Source: Salvator merianae
Taxonomy: Eukaryota > Chordata > Lepidosauria > Squamata > Teiidae
Direction of reading: 5' to 3'
DNA: 64,000 nucleotides
Assembly: GCA_003586115.2 (NCBI GenBank)
Contig: QVOM02000090.1
Coordinates: 11,028,632-11,092,631, forward strand
Made by a program: the position numbers and the translations under genes. The notes under the pieces were generated by a model. The model was not told the DNA's origin, ran no database searches, and saw only the letters and a list, made by a program, of their open reading frames with translations. This document shows positions 32,592 to 43,920 of this stretch, piece by piece. The first letter of the stretch is position 1. Each line of letters begins with the position of its first letter.

Positions 32592-32918
32592 AAAAGGAAG
32601 GGAGAGAGAGAGAGAAAAAGAAAGAAAGAAAGGGAAAGAGACAGAAAGAAAGAAAAGAGAGAAAGAAAGGAAGAAAGAAAGAAAGGGAAAGACAGACAGA
32701 AAGAAAAAAGAGAAGGAAAGGGAGAGAGACAGAAAAGAAGAGAAAGAGAAAGAAAGAACAGGGAGACAGAGAGAAAGAAAACATAAAAAGGGAGGGAGGG
32801 AGAGAGAAAGACAAAAAAGAGAGAGAGAGAGAAAGAAAAAAGAATGAGAAAGAAAGGGAGAGATACAGTGACAGGGAGAAAAAAAAAGAAAGGGAGAAGG
32901 AGAGAAAGAAAGAAAGAG
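32592..32918. repeat. (GAAA)n/(GAGA)n polypurine tract
   Basis: About 327 bp with almost only A and G on the plus strand, broken by a few C and T. A purine tract this long can form H-DNA triplex. The long open frames across it on both strands are simple-repeat artefacts. Confidence 0.95.
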
Positions 32919-33568
32919 TCCAAGTGAGGACAGTGCCAGGACCAGATCTGCAAGAGCAGAAAGGCCCAGTTTGGCAGATTGTGCCCGGCATGGAGAATGT
33001 TTAAGGAGATCTGCAGAAGACAGGCTGGGACATAAGGCAGCCTCTTACACGTTGCGGAGACACCAAGTCAAGACGCCCTTGAGTCGAACTGGACACCTGG
33101 GCTGTGTCCACACTGATCTGGAAGACCCGCCCAAGGGGCCTGCCGGAACACGTCGTCCACACTACGGAACAGTCTGCTGGTCCACTTCCTCTGCACTGGA
33201 CAAAGTGTTGGAGCAGGCTCCGTGAGAATGCCGCCATAGCCTGCTCCAAGCATGAACGGCTTGATAAGGTGCCACATAGCGCTCCAGAAGGTACGCTGGA
33301 CCTCAGTCCATGTGCCATTTCTCTGAGCACCTGCACAAACTTCTGGGCGCCTGACCCAACCGCCCCTTGCCAGCAACTCCGAAGGCCGAGATGAACCATG
33401 TGCAATGCGGATCGGCCTTGGCACATGTTGCCCATTTTTAATGAAAGCTTTCAGTGGCAAGGGGTAACAGGACCAGGGGCACCAAGGTGCCCTATCCTAC
33501 CTGCGAGGTGCTACCTGTTGGTGCCTCAGTCTGGAACACCACGAGCAGAGCACTCCTGCAAGGTATAT
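32919..33568. other. non-coding interval, possible MITE
   Basis: Contains words like GGGCTGTGTCCACACTGATC near 33102 that resemble the ends of palindromic elements in this window, but I could not pair both ends. No gene is recognised. Confidence 0.35.
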
Positions 33569-33800
33569 CCTAAGGGCCCAGTCCCACCTAAGTTTTAATC
33601 CAGCTTTGGTCCACTTTCAGACTAAGAGAACGCATCAGTGAAGTAATAAGGTGTTTTCTTTCAGCACCATCTAACTGAGAAAATCCACCTTTGGGTTAGA
33701 TAAGGTGGAAAGAAAATGCTCAGTCACTTGGCTGATGGGCTCTTTCAGACCAAAAGTGGACTGAAGCTGGATTAAAACTTAGGTGTGGTTGGGCCCTAAG
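33569..33800. mobile_element. palindromic MITE-like element C
   Basis: The left arm CTAAGGGCCCAGTCCCACCT continues AAGTTTTAATCCAGCTT. The right arm, reverse complemented, reads CTTAGGGCCCAACCACACCT then AAGTTTTAATCCAGCTT. The arms pair over at least 60 bp. No coding capacity. Confidence 0.75.
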
Positions 33801-35403
33801 CCAGTTTTTTATTCCCTGGTAGAACTGAACGGCAGCCTGTTTTCCTCCTGGATCTCGTCCAGCTTGTCTTTTGGTACACTAGTTGAAGCTGCATACGTAT
33901 AGGTTGCATGTCATTCTCTCTAGTAGTCCTTCCAGCTTGCAGCTTCCCCAGGTGACTTTGTGGTCAAGATGCTACATTTCAGCAACATCTAGAATGCTCC
34001 AGGTTGGTGAACGTCACCTGAAATCCCTGAAAGACTAGCAGAAGGCCACGCCCAGTGGTGTTTGTAGCTTTTGTCTGAAGAATTCAGATGCTTTCCTCCC
34101 GCTAAGTTATGTGCCAGCTGCACCAAAACTGGGCAGCAAACCAGAGCTTTGGGCAGCACAGGAATCAAAGAACTGGAGCCAGGAAAGTTCTCTTTCATCC
34201 AAACGTAAATGCCAAGGCTGAAGACAAGGGGCAACTCCCTCTCTTACTCACCCATGTAGACAAACACATCCTGGGTGGGGGAGAGAGTGAGGATAAGGAA
34301 AAGGCGCTGTAGACATGTACAGTGGGCCACTTCTATCTGGTTGCAGGCTCTTAACTCTCATCATCATTCAGTGGGAAAGTGTGTGATTAGTTGACAATGG
34401 AACTAGTTTCGTACTTGTTTTTAATCCCTGCAGGCAAACATTTATGGTTATCAGCCTGATTTCTGCAGATTGACTTCGCGGGGTGGGGTGGGTGTCCCCT
34501 GAAATTGCAAAATTGTACTATGTCGTCACATTTATTTGTTTGTTGCGTATTGATCCTGCCCTGTACTTGAAGTTCTCAGGGTGGGTTACAAAAAAAGAAT
34601 CTCTACGCTTGGCTGGGGTACAAAGCTACCCCACCCATCCCGGTGAGACTTAAAATACGTGGACAACAATGTTTATTTTTAAAGAGTCCTCAGAACATCA
34701 GCAATAGCAACTGGGTCACCTAGAAGACCGCAAGAGACTTGTCCATGCTACCTAACCCAGCCGCTGAAATGCTGAGCTGAATTCCTGGGTTTTAAAAATG
34801 TCCCTGTGCTGTGGCTGGTTTTGAAATAGCTTTAATGGTTCCAACCTAATCGTTTTCTTAATTGTTTCAACTCCTTCTAAGTACGGCGCCACTAGACTAC
34901 AAAATATCTTTAAACTGCTGTTTTAAATAACGGCGGAATTTAGTTGGTGTGCGTGCGTGTGTGCGCGTTTTTTTAAAGAACCGGATATTACAGTTTATGT
35001 TTTTATTCTAAGCTCCCTCAGGAGAACGTTGCCTCGAAAGGCAGCGTGGAAATGTTTAACGTGAATGAGAGGCTTCTGCAGGTTGGAAGCAGCTTCTGTG
35101 TTCCCACTGACACTGCTTCTAATGCAGGGAGGGTCACAAACTGGTCGCCCCTGCCTTTGCTACCTCCACTGCTGTGGTCAGACAGATGGCTGATTTCCCT
35201 TCTGGCTTCCACGGGTGGCAGGGTCCCTGTCACTGCAGCTTCTACAATGGCTCTGCCACTGCAGAAGTTCGGGGGGGGCAGGTTCAAGCCACGACCACCA
35301 CCGAAACTGCTGGCAGCTCAGCAAGAGGTAGTTTGGGTCCGTTTTGCCCCACCCAGTCCGTCCAAGGGTTTCCTGATGCCCCTATAGTGGCATCCAATGT
35401 GCG
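33801..35403. other. non-coding interval with LINE tail
   Basis: 34525-34700 carries a minus-strand LINE-tail fragment (TTTATTTGTTTGTTGCG ... CAGGGTGGGTTACAA). The rest has a short GT-rich run near 34950. No gene is recognised. Confidence 0.45.
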
Positions 35404-35510
35404 TAGACCAAGGGTTCTCCAACTACAGCTCTCTAGATTATTCTGGACTGTGGTTCCTATCTAACCCAGCCAGTTTGGCCAATGGAATGATGAGAACTAC
35501 ACTGACGTGC
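35404..35510. repeat. family F palindromic element, diverged
   Basis: CCAAGGGTTCTCCAACTACA ... GATGAGAACTACACTGACG resembles the lizard hAT-like repeat with ACAACTCCCATCA arms, strongly diverged. Confidence 0.35.
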
Positions 35511-35544
35511 TTTCTCCTACCTGTATGTGGACCATGTTCATCTG

Positions 35545-35752
35545 GGATTGTTTCTGCGCTTAGCTGACTGGCCTGGTTCCAGCTGCTGGACCACCCTACT
35601 GGCCCAGAACAAGCCTTCTACATGCCTCCTGGGCCAGTTTAGCACCCACTGGACTGCTGGTCTCCCATGTAATGCCCCAGTGTGTGAAAGGCCAGCCCTT
35701 GGACCCTTTGCTAGAGTGCTACAGAGGTAAGTGCGGAAATGCCCTAGGAGAG
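35545..35752. repeat. possible MITE related to family D
   Basis: Ends in GAGGTAAGTGCGGAAATGCCC, very like the ends at 2050-2076 and (reversed) 42065-42085. The left end is not clear. Confidence 0.35.
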
Positions 35753-36112
35753 GCCTCAGATACCAAGTGCTGCCTCCGTCCATATACCTCCTTGCCTAGC
35801 ATGAAGCCTGCTTTGTTCTAATGCATGACAACAATAACCATACTTCAGGGTGGTTTCTCTGGCACATATTAGCCCTCAGTGCCTCGGGTGTAAATCTCCC
35901 AAGGTGTAGGCTACGATACCCCACTTGCTCCAGGGTAGAAATAAGGAGATCCTTCCCACTAGACAGATAGCCTTTATTCAGATGGACATGACAAGGTTAG
36001 CTTTCAGTTGCAGGAAGCAATTTTCCTGCCGACTGCTCCTTCCTTTCACATCAAAGCTGCTTGCTGTCGCCCTTATCTTAACATAACATAATACAAGAAT
36101 CCACCTTGTCTT

Positions 36113-36285
36113 GGCCAATTCCTGGTTGGCTTCATGGGCATCTCTGTGGTCACCTCGTTGCAGTTTTCTTGGCAGAGATACAGAAGTGGTTTGCCATTGC
36201 CTACTTCCAGGGAGAGGCTGGGGATCGAACTTGCAACCTTCTGCTTTCCAGGCAGTTTGCTCTACCACTGAGTTATATCCCCTTC
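36113..36285 (-). mobile_element. Sauria-like tRNA-derived SINE
   Basis: On the minus strand it reads a tRNA-like head (TAACTCAGTGGTAGAGCAAA), box B GTTCGATCCCC, GGCAATGGCAAACCACTTCT and AAGAAAACTGCAA. The tail is short. The only minus-strand copy seen. Confidence 0.75.
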
Positions 36286-36721
36286 CCTTCTAATTCTAGC
36301 ACCTTCCAGTATTCAGATATATCCCCTTCCTCTCTGATTTGACCCCCTCCCCTTCCATTTCAAACTTTCCCATAGCTGGGAAACAAAAGAGGCTCTATCT
36401 TGATTGAACTTCACCATTCTTTCCTATCCCTTACAGCAGTCATTTTCTAACGGGCACTGTCAACATTTTGACAGAATTCCAAATGCGGGACAGCGCGTCC
36501 CACCTCAAGGCATTTAAAAAGGGAAGCTTGTTCTCTGAGCATAACTTCTGTTCCTGTAACTGTCACTGAAGCAAGACAGGCAGCATGGGAAGGGACCACA
36601 GAAGAGACATCAGGGAAAGCTTTTGTATATTTTGCTGATATCTCCTCTATCTAAGGCAGGTGACAATACTTAGCCGAGGTTGCCTGATCTCAAAATGCTA
36701 AGAAGGGCCAGACCTGATTAG

Positions 36722-36910
36722 GGCCGCGATCAGACAGCCTTGTTAAAGTGACAGACGCGCACACGTGACCTGTGCATGTAGGCCTGTCGGCCGTGCTCTG
36801 TCACAGTGACGCAGGAATACACTAGAGGGGAGAATGTGGATTCCACATTCTCTGGTGACTTCAGCAGTGTTCTCTCCTTCCTGCGCTACGTCAGGCCTTG
36901 TCTGACACCC
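36722..36910. mobile_element. palindromic element with perfect 11-bp central hairpin
   Basis: GAGAATGTGGA at 36830-36840 and TCCACATTCTC at 36842-36852 are perfect inverted repeats with a 1-nt spacer. Outside them, GACGCAGGAA pairs with TTCCTGCG, and CAGACAGCCTTG pairs roughly with AAGGCCTTGTCTGA, suggesting a decayed palindromic element. Confidence 0.5.
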
Positions 36911-37235
36911 CACACCAGCCCAGCGTGCAGCAGTCGGCCATATTTGCGACTAAAAATGGTGCCACATGGCTGTTAAATGCTGCATGGTGTGTTCCAGTGA
37001 TGCAGCCTTGACAGGCTGGTGGGACAGGCCCAGGAGGGGCTGTTGCTTTAGCAGTGAGTCACTGCAGTGAGTCTGATGAGGGCCAAATCCTGGTATGGGA
37101 AAGCCCCAGGAGGCTGAGCTGGGGAGTTGAAAAACATCCACTTCTGCACAGTTACTAAGAACACGACGTGGGTGTTTCCCTATAACCACATCAAGTTGAG
37201 GTCAAGTTGAGGGCATCTCAAATTTTACTTTTAGA

Positions 37236-37660
37236 AAACAAGAACAGAAGAGGAGCCTTCTGGATCAGGTCATGGACCTTCTAGCTCAGCATCCTGTCTC
37301 ACACAATGGCCCATCAATTCCTTCTGGGCATCATCTATCAGAAGACAAAAGCAAAACCTTCACCTGCGCTCCACTGCCTGCAAATGGCTTTCAGAGGCAT
37401 CCTGCCTAACGCTCCAACCTGGAGGTGGTACCTAGGCATCCATTCTAGTAGCCAAGGATACATCTGTCCTCCACTGCTGGTCATAAGAGGACCACTGCTG
37501 GATCAGGCCACAGTATTTCTAATCCAACATCCTGTCTCACACAGTGGCCCACCAATTGCTTCTGGGCATCCTCAACCAGAAGAAAAAGGCAAACCCTTCA
37601 CCTGCTCTCGACTACCTGCAAATGACCTTTAGAGGGATCCTGCTGTCTCTCCAACCTCAC
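37236..37660 (+). repeat. two tandem copies of CR1-type 3' segment
   Basis: The sequence GCCTTCTGGATCAGG ... CATCCTGTCTCACACAATGG ... ATCCTGCCTAACGCTCCAAC occurs at 37236-37471 and again at 37479-37660. This 'gctggatcaggcc...cagcatcctg' repeat is common in squamate genomes as a CR1-like LINE end. Further copies are at 45370-45690 and 62230-62530. Confidence 0.6.
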
Positions 37661-39689
37661 TCCAGGACCACTGTCCTCCCCTCTGAATCTTTAGGCTTGG
37701 AAGTGGGAAAGTGTGTCACCCTCCTCATCTTGGTTGCTTTCTCTCAAGCTGGCCCAGCTTGGTATCAGTAGTGAGCTCTACCAGCTGCTGAGACCTGCTG
37801 CTCCCCAAGGACCCACTGGTGATTCACAGAGGTTCTTGAGTTTGCCACTCCTTTCTTGTTTGTGCTGTCTGCTCACTTCCCCTTTTGAACAAGTAAAAAG
37901 AGAAAGAAGCAGAAAGGAGGTACTGAAAATAATTCCGGAGAGCCAAGTAACCCAATAGAGTAAAGCATAATGGTTAGAAGATAAGGGAACGAAGACGACA
38001 AGCATGCACAGTTCCAGGAAGGCTTTTCAGAATAATCTACCTTTTCTGAAGGTGCCTCCAATCTTCCCCCCTGCCCCCCAATTCCTCCGACGCTGCCTGG
38101 ATTCTTTGCCTGTGAATACAGATTAGTCAATGCCTCCCCCTTTCCCAAGCCTAATTTTCTGCCTTCCTCGCCAAAGCACAATATTCAAGTAAGCCCTTGC
38201 TTTCTCGGGTTGATTCTTGAAATCAGACGCAGTGGTTACAATGTTCGCGTTCCTGATGGTTTCTTTTTGCTCCCTCACCACTTCCACTGTGGCAGCCAAG
38301 TTCACTCTCACAAAGAGGTGCTTGGCAGCAGTGCATGCTGCCTCCATTGTGCTCAGTACTGTAAAGGCGTCCTCAAGAGCTCATTATATTTCTCTGCTGA
38401 AAAGGCGCCCTCAGAGCTCATTTATTTCTCCCTGCCGAAAAGGTGCCCTCAGAGTTCATTATCTCATCCAGCTGAAAGGAAGCTTTTGGAGTGCCAAGGG
38501 TGGATTTAGGATACAATGTGAACTGCTGTGTTTGACAGAAATGCCCTCTGGTCACCCCAAGCTATTTTTGCCCTGTTCAGGTTTGCCAGAGCCCAGGGAA
38601 AGTGCAGGGAAAGTGGGATCTCTCTAGGATAGGTGATGATGTCATCTCTGGCACAGTGTGGCCCCACCCCCTGCTGGCTCTAATGCGAGCCCAGCCTCAA
38701 GCAGAGTCCTGTAAGCACCATAAGTGCCGCTTTAAATTTCTCAGGTGCATGTTCCACTCACCACCTCCCTTTCTCTGGCAGGTACAGAGCTGTAAGGTAG
38801 AGTCTAAATGCTCTCTCACCCTCTTTGAGCAGTTCCTCATCGCTGAACTGCAGTTCGGCACATCTGTAATGTGAGGTTGTAGCTGAAAATGTTGTCTCCA
38901 GCAATGAACTTCTCCCATGCCAGTATTCTGAGTGAGTTATCTGCAAAAGTCTGCTTCAGTCAAAGATCTATCACAAGATGATGGAGGGATTTCACAATAT
39001 TGAAACAGCAGTAGCAAGAGGCATCCATTTGCCATCCAGGGAAGGCTGATCATATGCAGCCCTTTCTCCATGGAACAATGCAACTCGTAGATTACTTGCA
39101 GATTTGAACAGGCATGTCGCTGGTTGCTTCCAAGTCCGCTCCAGCTGCGTTCTCTTGGGGAGCTGGAGTCCGTCCAGACGTTTCTGTTTTAAAGATGAAA
39201 CCGCATTGCTGGGAGAAGTGGACTCAACAACACCTAACAGCGAGGCCAGAATTTGCTGCCTACGTTCCAGAATGCCCCACCAAGCTGCATATTTTATTTC
39301 TGACACCCACCCTGATGCTAACATGGTCTCAAGCGTTTGGTTTAAAAAAAAAAAAAAAATCAGTTAAGTAATCTAAAGCAAGTCAGAAACTTTTCAGGTT
39401 TGGCCAAATCTCTTTTTTCCCCAAAAAGAAAAAATATCTCTTTTTAAAAAGAAAGCTGTGACACAGGAGGGGTTCAGAAGGCTTTTTTTGTCCTCTATCC
39501 TCATTTTCCGCAGGCAGAGTTTGGCAAAGAGCACTGTGTAATGCCTTCTAAGTGATCACAGCTGCATTATCAAGTGTGGCATAGCGTGAACCCGTAGGTG
39601 AGAGGCGTATTTTAAACAGTATAAAATGGAATGAAAATAGAAGCGTCAAGGCTGTATAAACTCGCAGTGCAGTTGCACCTGTGACAGGA
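37661..39689. other. non-coding interval
   Basis: 38370-38470 holds three loose direct repeats of AAAAGGCGCCCTCAGAGCTCATT-like words (split at 38400, 38437, 38381). Poly-A near 39344. No gene is recognised. Confidence 0.45.
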
Positions 39690-39955
39690 ATGAAAGAGAT
39701 AGGGCCTTTTCAGTGATGGCCCCCAGACTATGGAATGGTCTCCCCACTGAGGTGCACAAGGCACCTTCACTTTACATGTTCAGGAGGTCAGTGAAGGGGC
39801 AATTATGTACCCAGACCTTTGTCTGAGGAAACAGCTCCCCCTCCTCACTTTCAGGCACTGCTATTGTTTTTAGTATGCCCATTCCGTCTTTTGTTTTTAT
39901 TGCTGAGACCTTCAGGTACAGGGCAGGATAAAAAATGCAAATGAATAAATAAAAC
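39690..39955 (+). repeat. CR1/L2-type LINE 3' end
   Basis: Reads AGGGCCTTTTCAGTGATGGC CCCC (ORF2-end motif AFSVMAP), TGGAATGGTCTCCCC (WNGLP), then the tail GACCTTCAGGTACAGGGCAG and AAATGAATAAATAAA. Its reverse complement is the family of 1258-1560 and 58615-58915. Confidence 0.65.
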
Positions 39956-42059
39956 TGGCTTTTGTCTTTGGGGGTAGTTGGAAAGCAATTGCGTGGGAGA
40001 GGGGAAGTCAGTGACCGCTGGAACCATCAGGTGGGCGATGGGTTTGCTCCTCCCCATGTGAGCTCTTACCTCTACCTGTCTCCTCTTGAGGAGACAGGTA
40101 AGTGGAAGCGATTACCTTCTCCCACTCAGATGCATTTTGGGGGACTGTTAGGGTCTGCTCTAGCACTGGCACTTCACCCCAGCCAATTGTAAACAAAACA
40201 TTCCCCTCCATCGAAAGCAAGAAAGGCAAAAAGTCAGGGAATTATTTACCGGTGAGTGGTGCTAGAAAAAAATGGTTTGTTCTGGACAAATGGAATACTT
40301 GCCGTATCCCTGCTCAATGGATATGGTGTGTGATTGACAGAGAGGGGAGAAGGCCTTGATTCTCTGTAGTTTTTTCCCAGAAGGGTGACATAAAAATTGC
40401 CTGCAAGGACGCCACTGAAGAATAAATGAAACCAGTGATTTAAAGGAGGAGAAAGGAAGATATATGCTCCTGGAAGAAGACTTGTGCTATGGAGAGCAGA
40501 ACGCAGAGCAAAGACCCCAGGGCAATGAAGACTTCCTAAATTGCAGTGCAGGGAAATTTTCCGCAGAAAAAGGAGAATATTGCTACAATTTTTATTCTGC
40601 CACTTCTATTCAGCTGACAACTCCAGTGCTATCAGAGTAATCGCACAGCAAAAATCATAAAAACCTATACTACAGTAACTTAAATCCCTAATAATTCTCC
40701 CACTTACATCATAATTGAGTTGTGAGAGCTGTAATCTTATTGCGGTTAGAACCAGTTCAGCAAGCGGGGGAAATCTTCGCATGGCTTTTAACCAAAAAAG
40801 CACAGAAAGGTGAGGAGGAGGAGGAGGAGGAGGAGAAATGTTGGTTTTACGTTTGACCAGCAATGGAAGTACCATAGACTAGCGCGGAACCCGGCAGATG
40901 GTTTCTTTTGGGATCGGAAGGACTTTGTTCACACCCCATTGGAAGGTGAATTTACAAAATCTGCTCTTCCCAAATCAATACGCAAACTGAAAAATATGTT
41001 TCTGTTGGAACCCAGGGTACCTCTAGCTGGCAAGAGGAAATTGTGGCATCAGAATAGTTCCTTATTCTGAACTAAAGGTCTGAGCAGAAAGGTCCTAAGT
41101 AACCTTTGACAGTAACAGAGAAAAATGCAGAGTCCACCCACGTCCATGGTTTCCACATAAACCTACAGGTAAGGGTCCATAACAGGCCATAATATCCTTG
41201 GATGCTGATGCTAGAACAGCAGAGGTCATCCAGGAAAGATAGTCCCCAGGCTACCAAAGCATTTGAGGTTAATACCGTCAAGTAAAGGTGGGAAGCTTTC
41301 TTTCTTTTCTTTTTTTTCAGTTGCAAAATGGGTTGCTGTTGAACAAAATCAGGGATTATCCCTGTAGTTGAGGGCCCGTAAATTAATTACAGTCCTCATA
41401 AATCAGCCGAAATGACTACACAGCTTCATTTGCTGGGTGGCAAAGGAATTTTCAGCTGAGAAAAGAGGGGTTTTCTTCAGATGAATGAAAAATGCCAAAA
41501 AATTTCACGCCCAAGCCAATATTGGCCGAAAGCCAGAGATGCAGCTGGTTTCGCTTAAGGCGTGAATATGTTTGATTATCTGCAATTCAAACGAGTTTTG
41601 TTTTTTTGTTTTGAAAGGAAGGGGGTGGAGGAATTAATACCAGACAATATGTTGCAATGATTCTCGTAGGGATACACGCCAACTGTGTCATTTCTTTCCG
41701 AAAAGGGGTTTTCCCACACTTCTGATCCTCGTAAGCAGTTCAAAAAGGTTCCGTCCTTGAACTTTACAAAGGCATATACAGATATATTAATATCTAAAAA
41801 TTTAAAAAAGGAAAGATATATCTGTCTGTAGTGCTTGTACATCGTTTTAAAAGAAGCATCCAGAATTTCCAAGGTACCAGTACATCTGAACCAAGAGAGT
41901 TAACCTGGGGTTTTTCTATACTAGCTGCATGCGCTTTACCCCTTGTACGCTTCTGTGCTTTGGTTCCTATAGTTCAAAGTTGTGTTATACAAGGAAGTGC
42001 TGTCTGTGACAAATTGTAGGTTAGAGAAGCACAGAGGTCTGGTCAACTAAAGCAAATCA
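39956..42059. other. non-coding interval, possible conserved element
   Basis: A (GAG)n run lies at 40812-40834. The AT-rich stretch 40585-40760 looks free of repeats and could be conserved non-coding DNA. No gene is recognised. Evidence is only the absence of repeat signatures. Confidence 0.35.
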
Positions 42060-42400
42060 AAGGGTCTTTCGGCACTTACCTTCTCAGATCTGAATCAGCT
42101 GGTTTGCTTCAAGCAATCCGTTCCAAGCTAGGACGGATTGTGCACTGACCAGAACAAAGCTATCCACACTGGGACAACTGTTCCAGTCTAGCCCCTGCTC
42201 TGGTCCTGAAGATCTGACAGCCAGGAACAAAAGTTGCTGGCCTTGGAATCGCCAGGGGACCCATTTTGGTGGCACCGCCTTATTGCACCGCCGAAATGGG
42301 TTCCCCCAGTGAACTGGACCACGGAAGCGTGCCTTTCTGCATGGTTTCTTGGTCTGGTTTACCACCAGCTAGTACACCAGTGGACCTGTTTAAACAGATC
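42060..42400. repeat. MITE-like interspersed repeat, family D (reverse)
   Basis: Begins GGGTCTTTCGGCACTTACCT and contains GGACCCATTTTGGTGGCACC. Both match the reverse complement of 1690-2076. Confidence 0.4.
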
Positions 42401-42989
42401 CAGTTGTCTGGATCAGGGCCATTTTTGGCCTCCTAACCTGGATTACACCCTTCACTCATTTTTGGATCAACCGACCTCACTGAATGTTGGAGTTTTGCTA
42501 ATTTGTTCTTCCAGATCTAGAGAACATTCTCTGAGGGTAGATAGGCCAAACTTCTGGCACATTATATGCTGTATTAAAGCATACCATATTTACATAAACT
42601 CTTCCATATTTGTATAGCCTCACAGGCAATTTGTACCAGCTGTGATCTTTTCCGTTATGGCTTTACCCCCTAAATTCAAGTACCAATTTGTCAGATTGTG
42701 CAATTTAGGATCTTTCCGGTGTTGGGCTATGGGGAACGTTGCAGCTGTGTGTGATATAGTCTAATAATCTTTTATGCTTTTAACCAGATAAGCTCAGCAC
42801 TCCATTTTTACAGTTGCCTTTGGTTTGCTCCTATAGGAGGGAATGAAACCAGCTCCAGGGCTTCTTTCTCTGTTGGAGGTGCGCCACGCAGGGGTCTGAC
42901 GTACCCCACCTGACGTAACCCAGCTGCAGGTCACCAAAGAGGATTCTTCAATATACCCAGCATACACCAGATCACCACAAAGCACACTG

Positions 42990-43057
42990 TGGCCCCTTCT
43001 GCACTGGGTCTTATTCCAGATTAAATCCCGGAATAGGGACCTGCCGTCTGCATGCAT
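42990..43057. mobile_element. half copy of palindromic element B
   Basis: GGCCCCTTCTGCACTGGGTC, TTATTCCAGATTAAATCCCG and GAATAGGGACCTGCCGTCTG CATGCAT match the left arm of B1, then break off at a junction with LINE sequence. Confidence 0.6.
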
Positions 43058-43455
43058 ATAAAGCCCTAAACGGTTTGGGCCCTAGTTATCTGGAGGAGCA
43101 CCTTCTCCCATATAGACCTGCCCAGGTATTGAGATCTCAAGGAGAGGGCCTTCTTGAACATCATCTTCTCTCAGGGGTGCAAGGGGCAGGAGCATGCAAG
43201 AGGGCCTTTTCTGTGGTGGTCCCCAAACTCTTTGCCAGGCATCTACATTATAGGGTTTTCGGGCTTGGTTAAAACACGCTTCTTCACCCAGGCGTTTAAT
43301 ATTTAGCTTCCTCTGGGTGTTGGTCTGCCAGGGATGGTGGGAAGGAAGGTTATATTTTAAATATGTTTTAAGAGTGCTTTGTATATTTTATCTTTTTCTT
43401 ATTGTGACATGCCCTGGGACCTTTTGGTGCAGGACGGGATATACATTCTTGAATT
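43058..43455 (+). repeat. CR1/L2-type LINE 3' end with ORF2 C-terminus
   Basis: The frame at 43075-43272 ends KRAFSVVVPKLF, the RAFSVxxPxLWN motif of LINE ORF2. It follows TTTGGGCCCTAGTTATCTGG (LGPSYL), then a LLKTHLF-like block and a tail ending GGACGGGATATACATTC. One frame survives for 65 codons. It is the best coding remnant of this family here. Confidence 0.7.
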
Positions 43456-43461
43456 TAATAT

Positions 43462-43660
43462 ATGGGAGTGACTGTAGCTCAATAGTAGATTTGCTGGAAA
43501 GCAAAGGGTTGCCAGTTCGATCCCCAGCCTCTCCCCAGAAGTAGGCAATGGCAAACCACTTCTGCATCTCTGCCAAGAAAACTGCAGAGTGAGACCCATG
43601 GAGGGCCCACGCAATCAACCAGAAGTCGGGCACAACTCTGTGGTACCCAACAGCAATATA
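43462..43660 (+). mobile_element. Sauria-like tRNA-derived SINE, near full length
   Basis: GGGAGTGACTGTAGCTCAAT gives the box A region; AGTTCGATCCCC is a near-consensus box B at about 43513. GGCAATGGCAAACCACTTCT, AAGAAAACTGCAGAG and AGAAGTCGGGCACAACTCTG follow. The last word resembles the 3' end of Bov-B LINEs. It is inserted directly after the LINE tail. Confidence 0.8.
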
Positions 43661-43794
43661 TAATTCACATAAGGTTTTTAAAATGTTTGGAACCCAAAGG
43701 CAAGTTTCACTTCCATTTTTAGATGCAAGCAGAGGAAAAAGTCTCAGCAGAGGGCTTCCTAAGAAAGACATGAAATAATTCCCCTGAAATGGAG

Positions 43795-43920
43795 TTTGCT
43801 AGCTGCCGTTTCTGTAGGTAATTATATTAAAATAATAAAGCTTTCAAATATCTGCCCAGTTAATCAATTTTAGTCACATTTAGCCAATTAATCCAAGCAA
43901 TCAATCAATTAAACGATTTC
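43795..43920. other. candidate conserved non-coding element
   Basis: AT-rich, repeat-free stretch with several TAAT/ATTA homeodomain-type cores (AATTATATTA, CCAATTAATCC, AATCAATTAA). This suggests, but does not show, an enhancer. No comparison was possible. Confidence 0.2.

Noticed and set aside
32482..32991. Long open frames on both strands rich in Lys/Glu/Arg or Phe/Leu/Ser
   Set aside because: They are translations of the (GAAA)n polypurine tract.
40812..41070. 86-codon frame starting with an Arg run
   Set aside because: The Arg run is a (GAG)n-type microsatellite and the remainder has no recognisable domain or splice context.
21126..43660. tRNA-like heads with A and B boxes at several places, considered as tRNA genes
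   Set aside because: Each is followed by the same SINE body, and the acceptor and anticodon arms are too degraded for functional tRNA.
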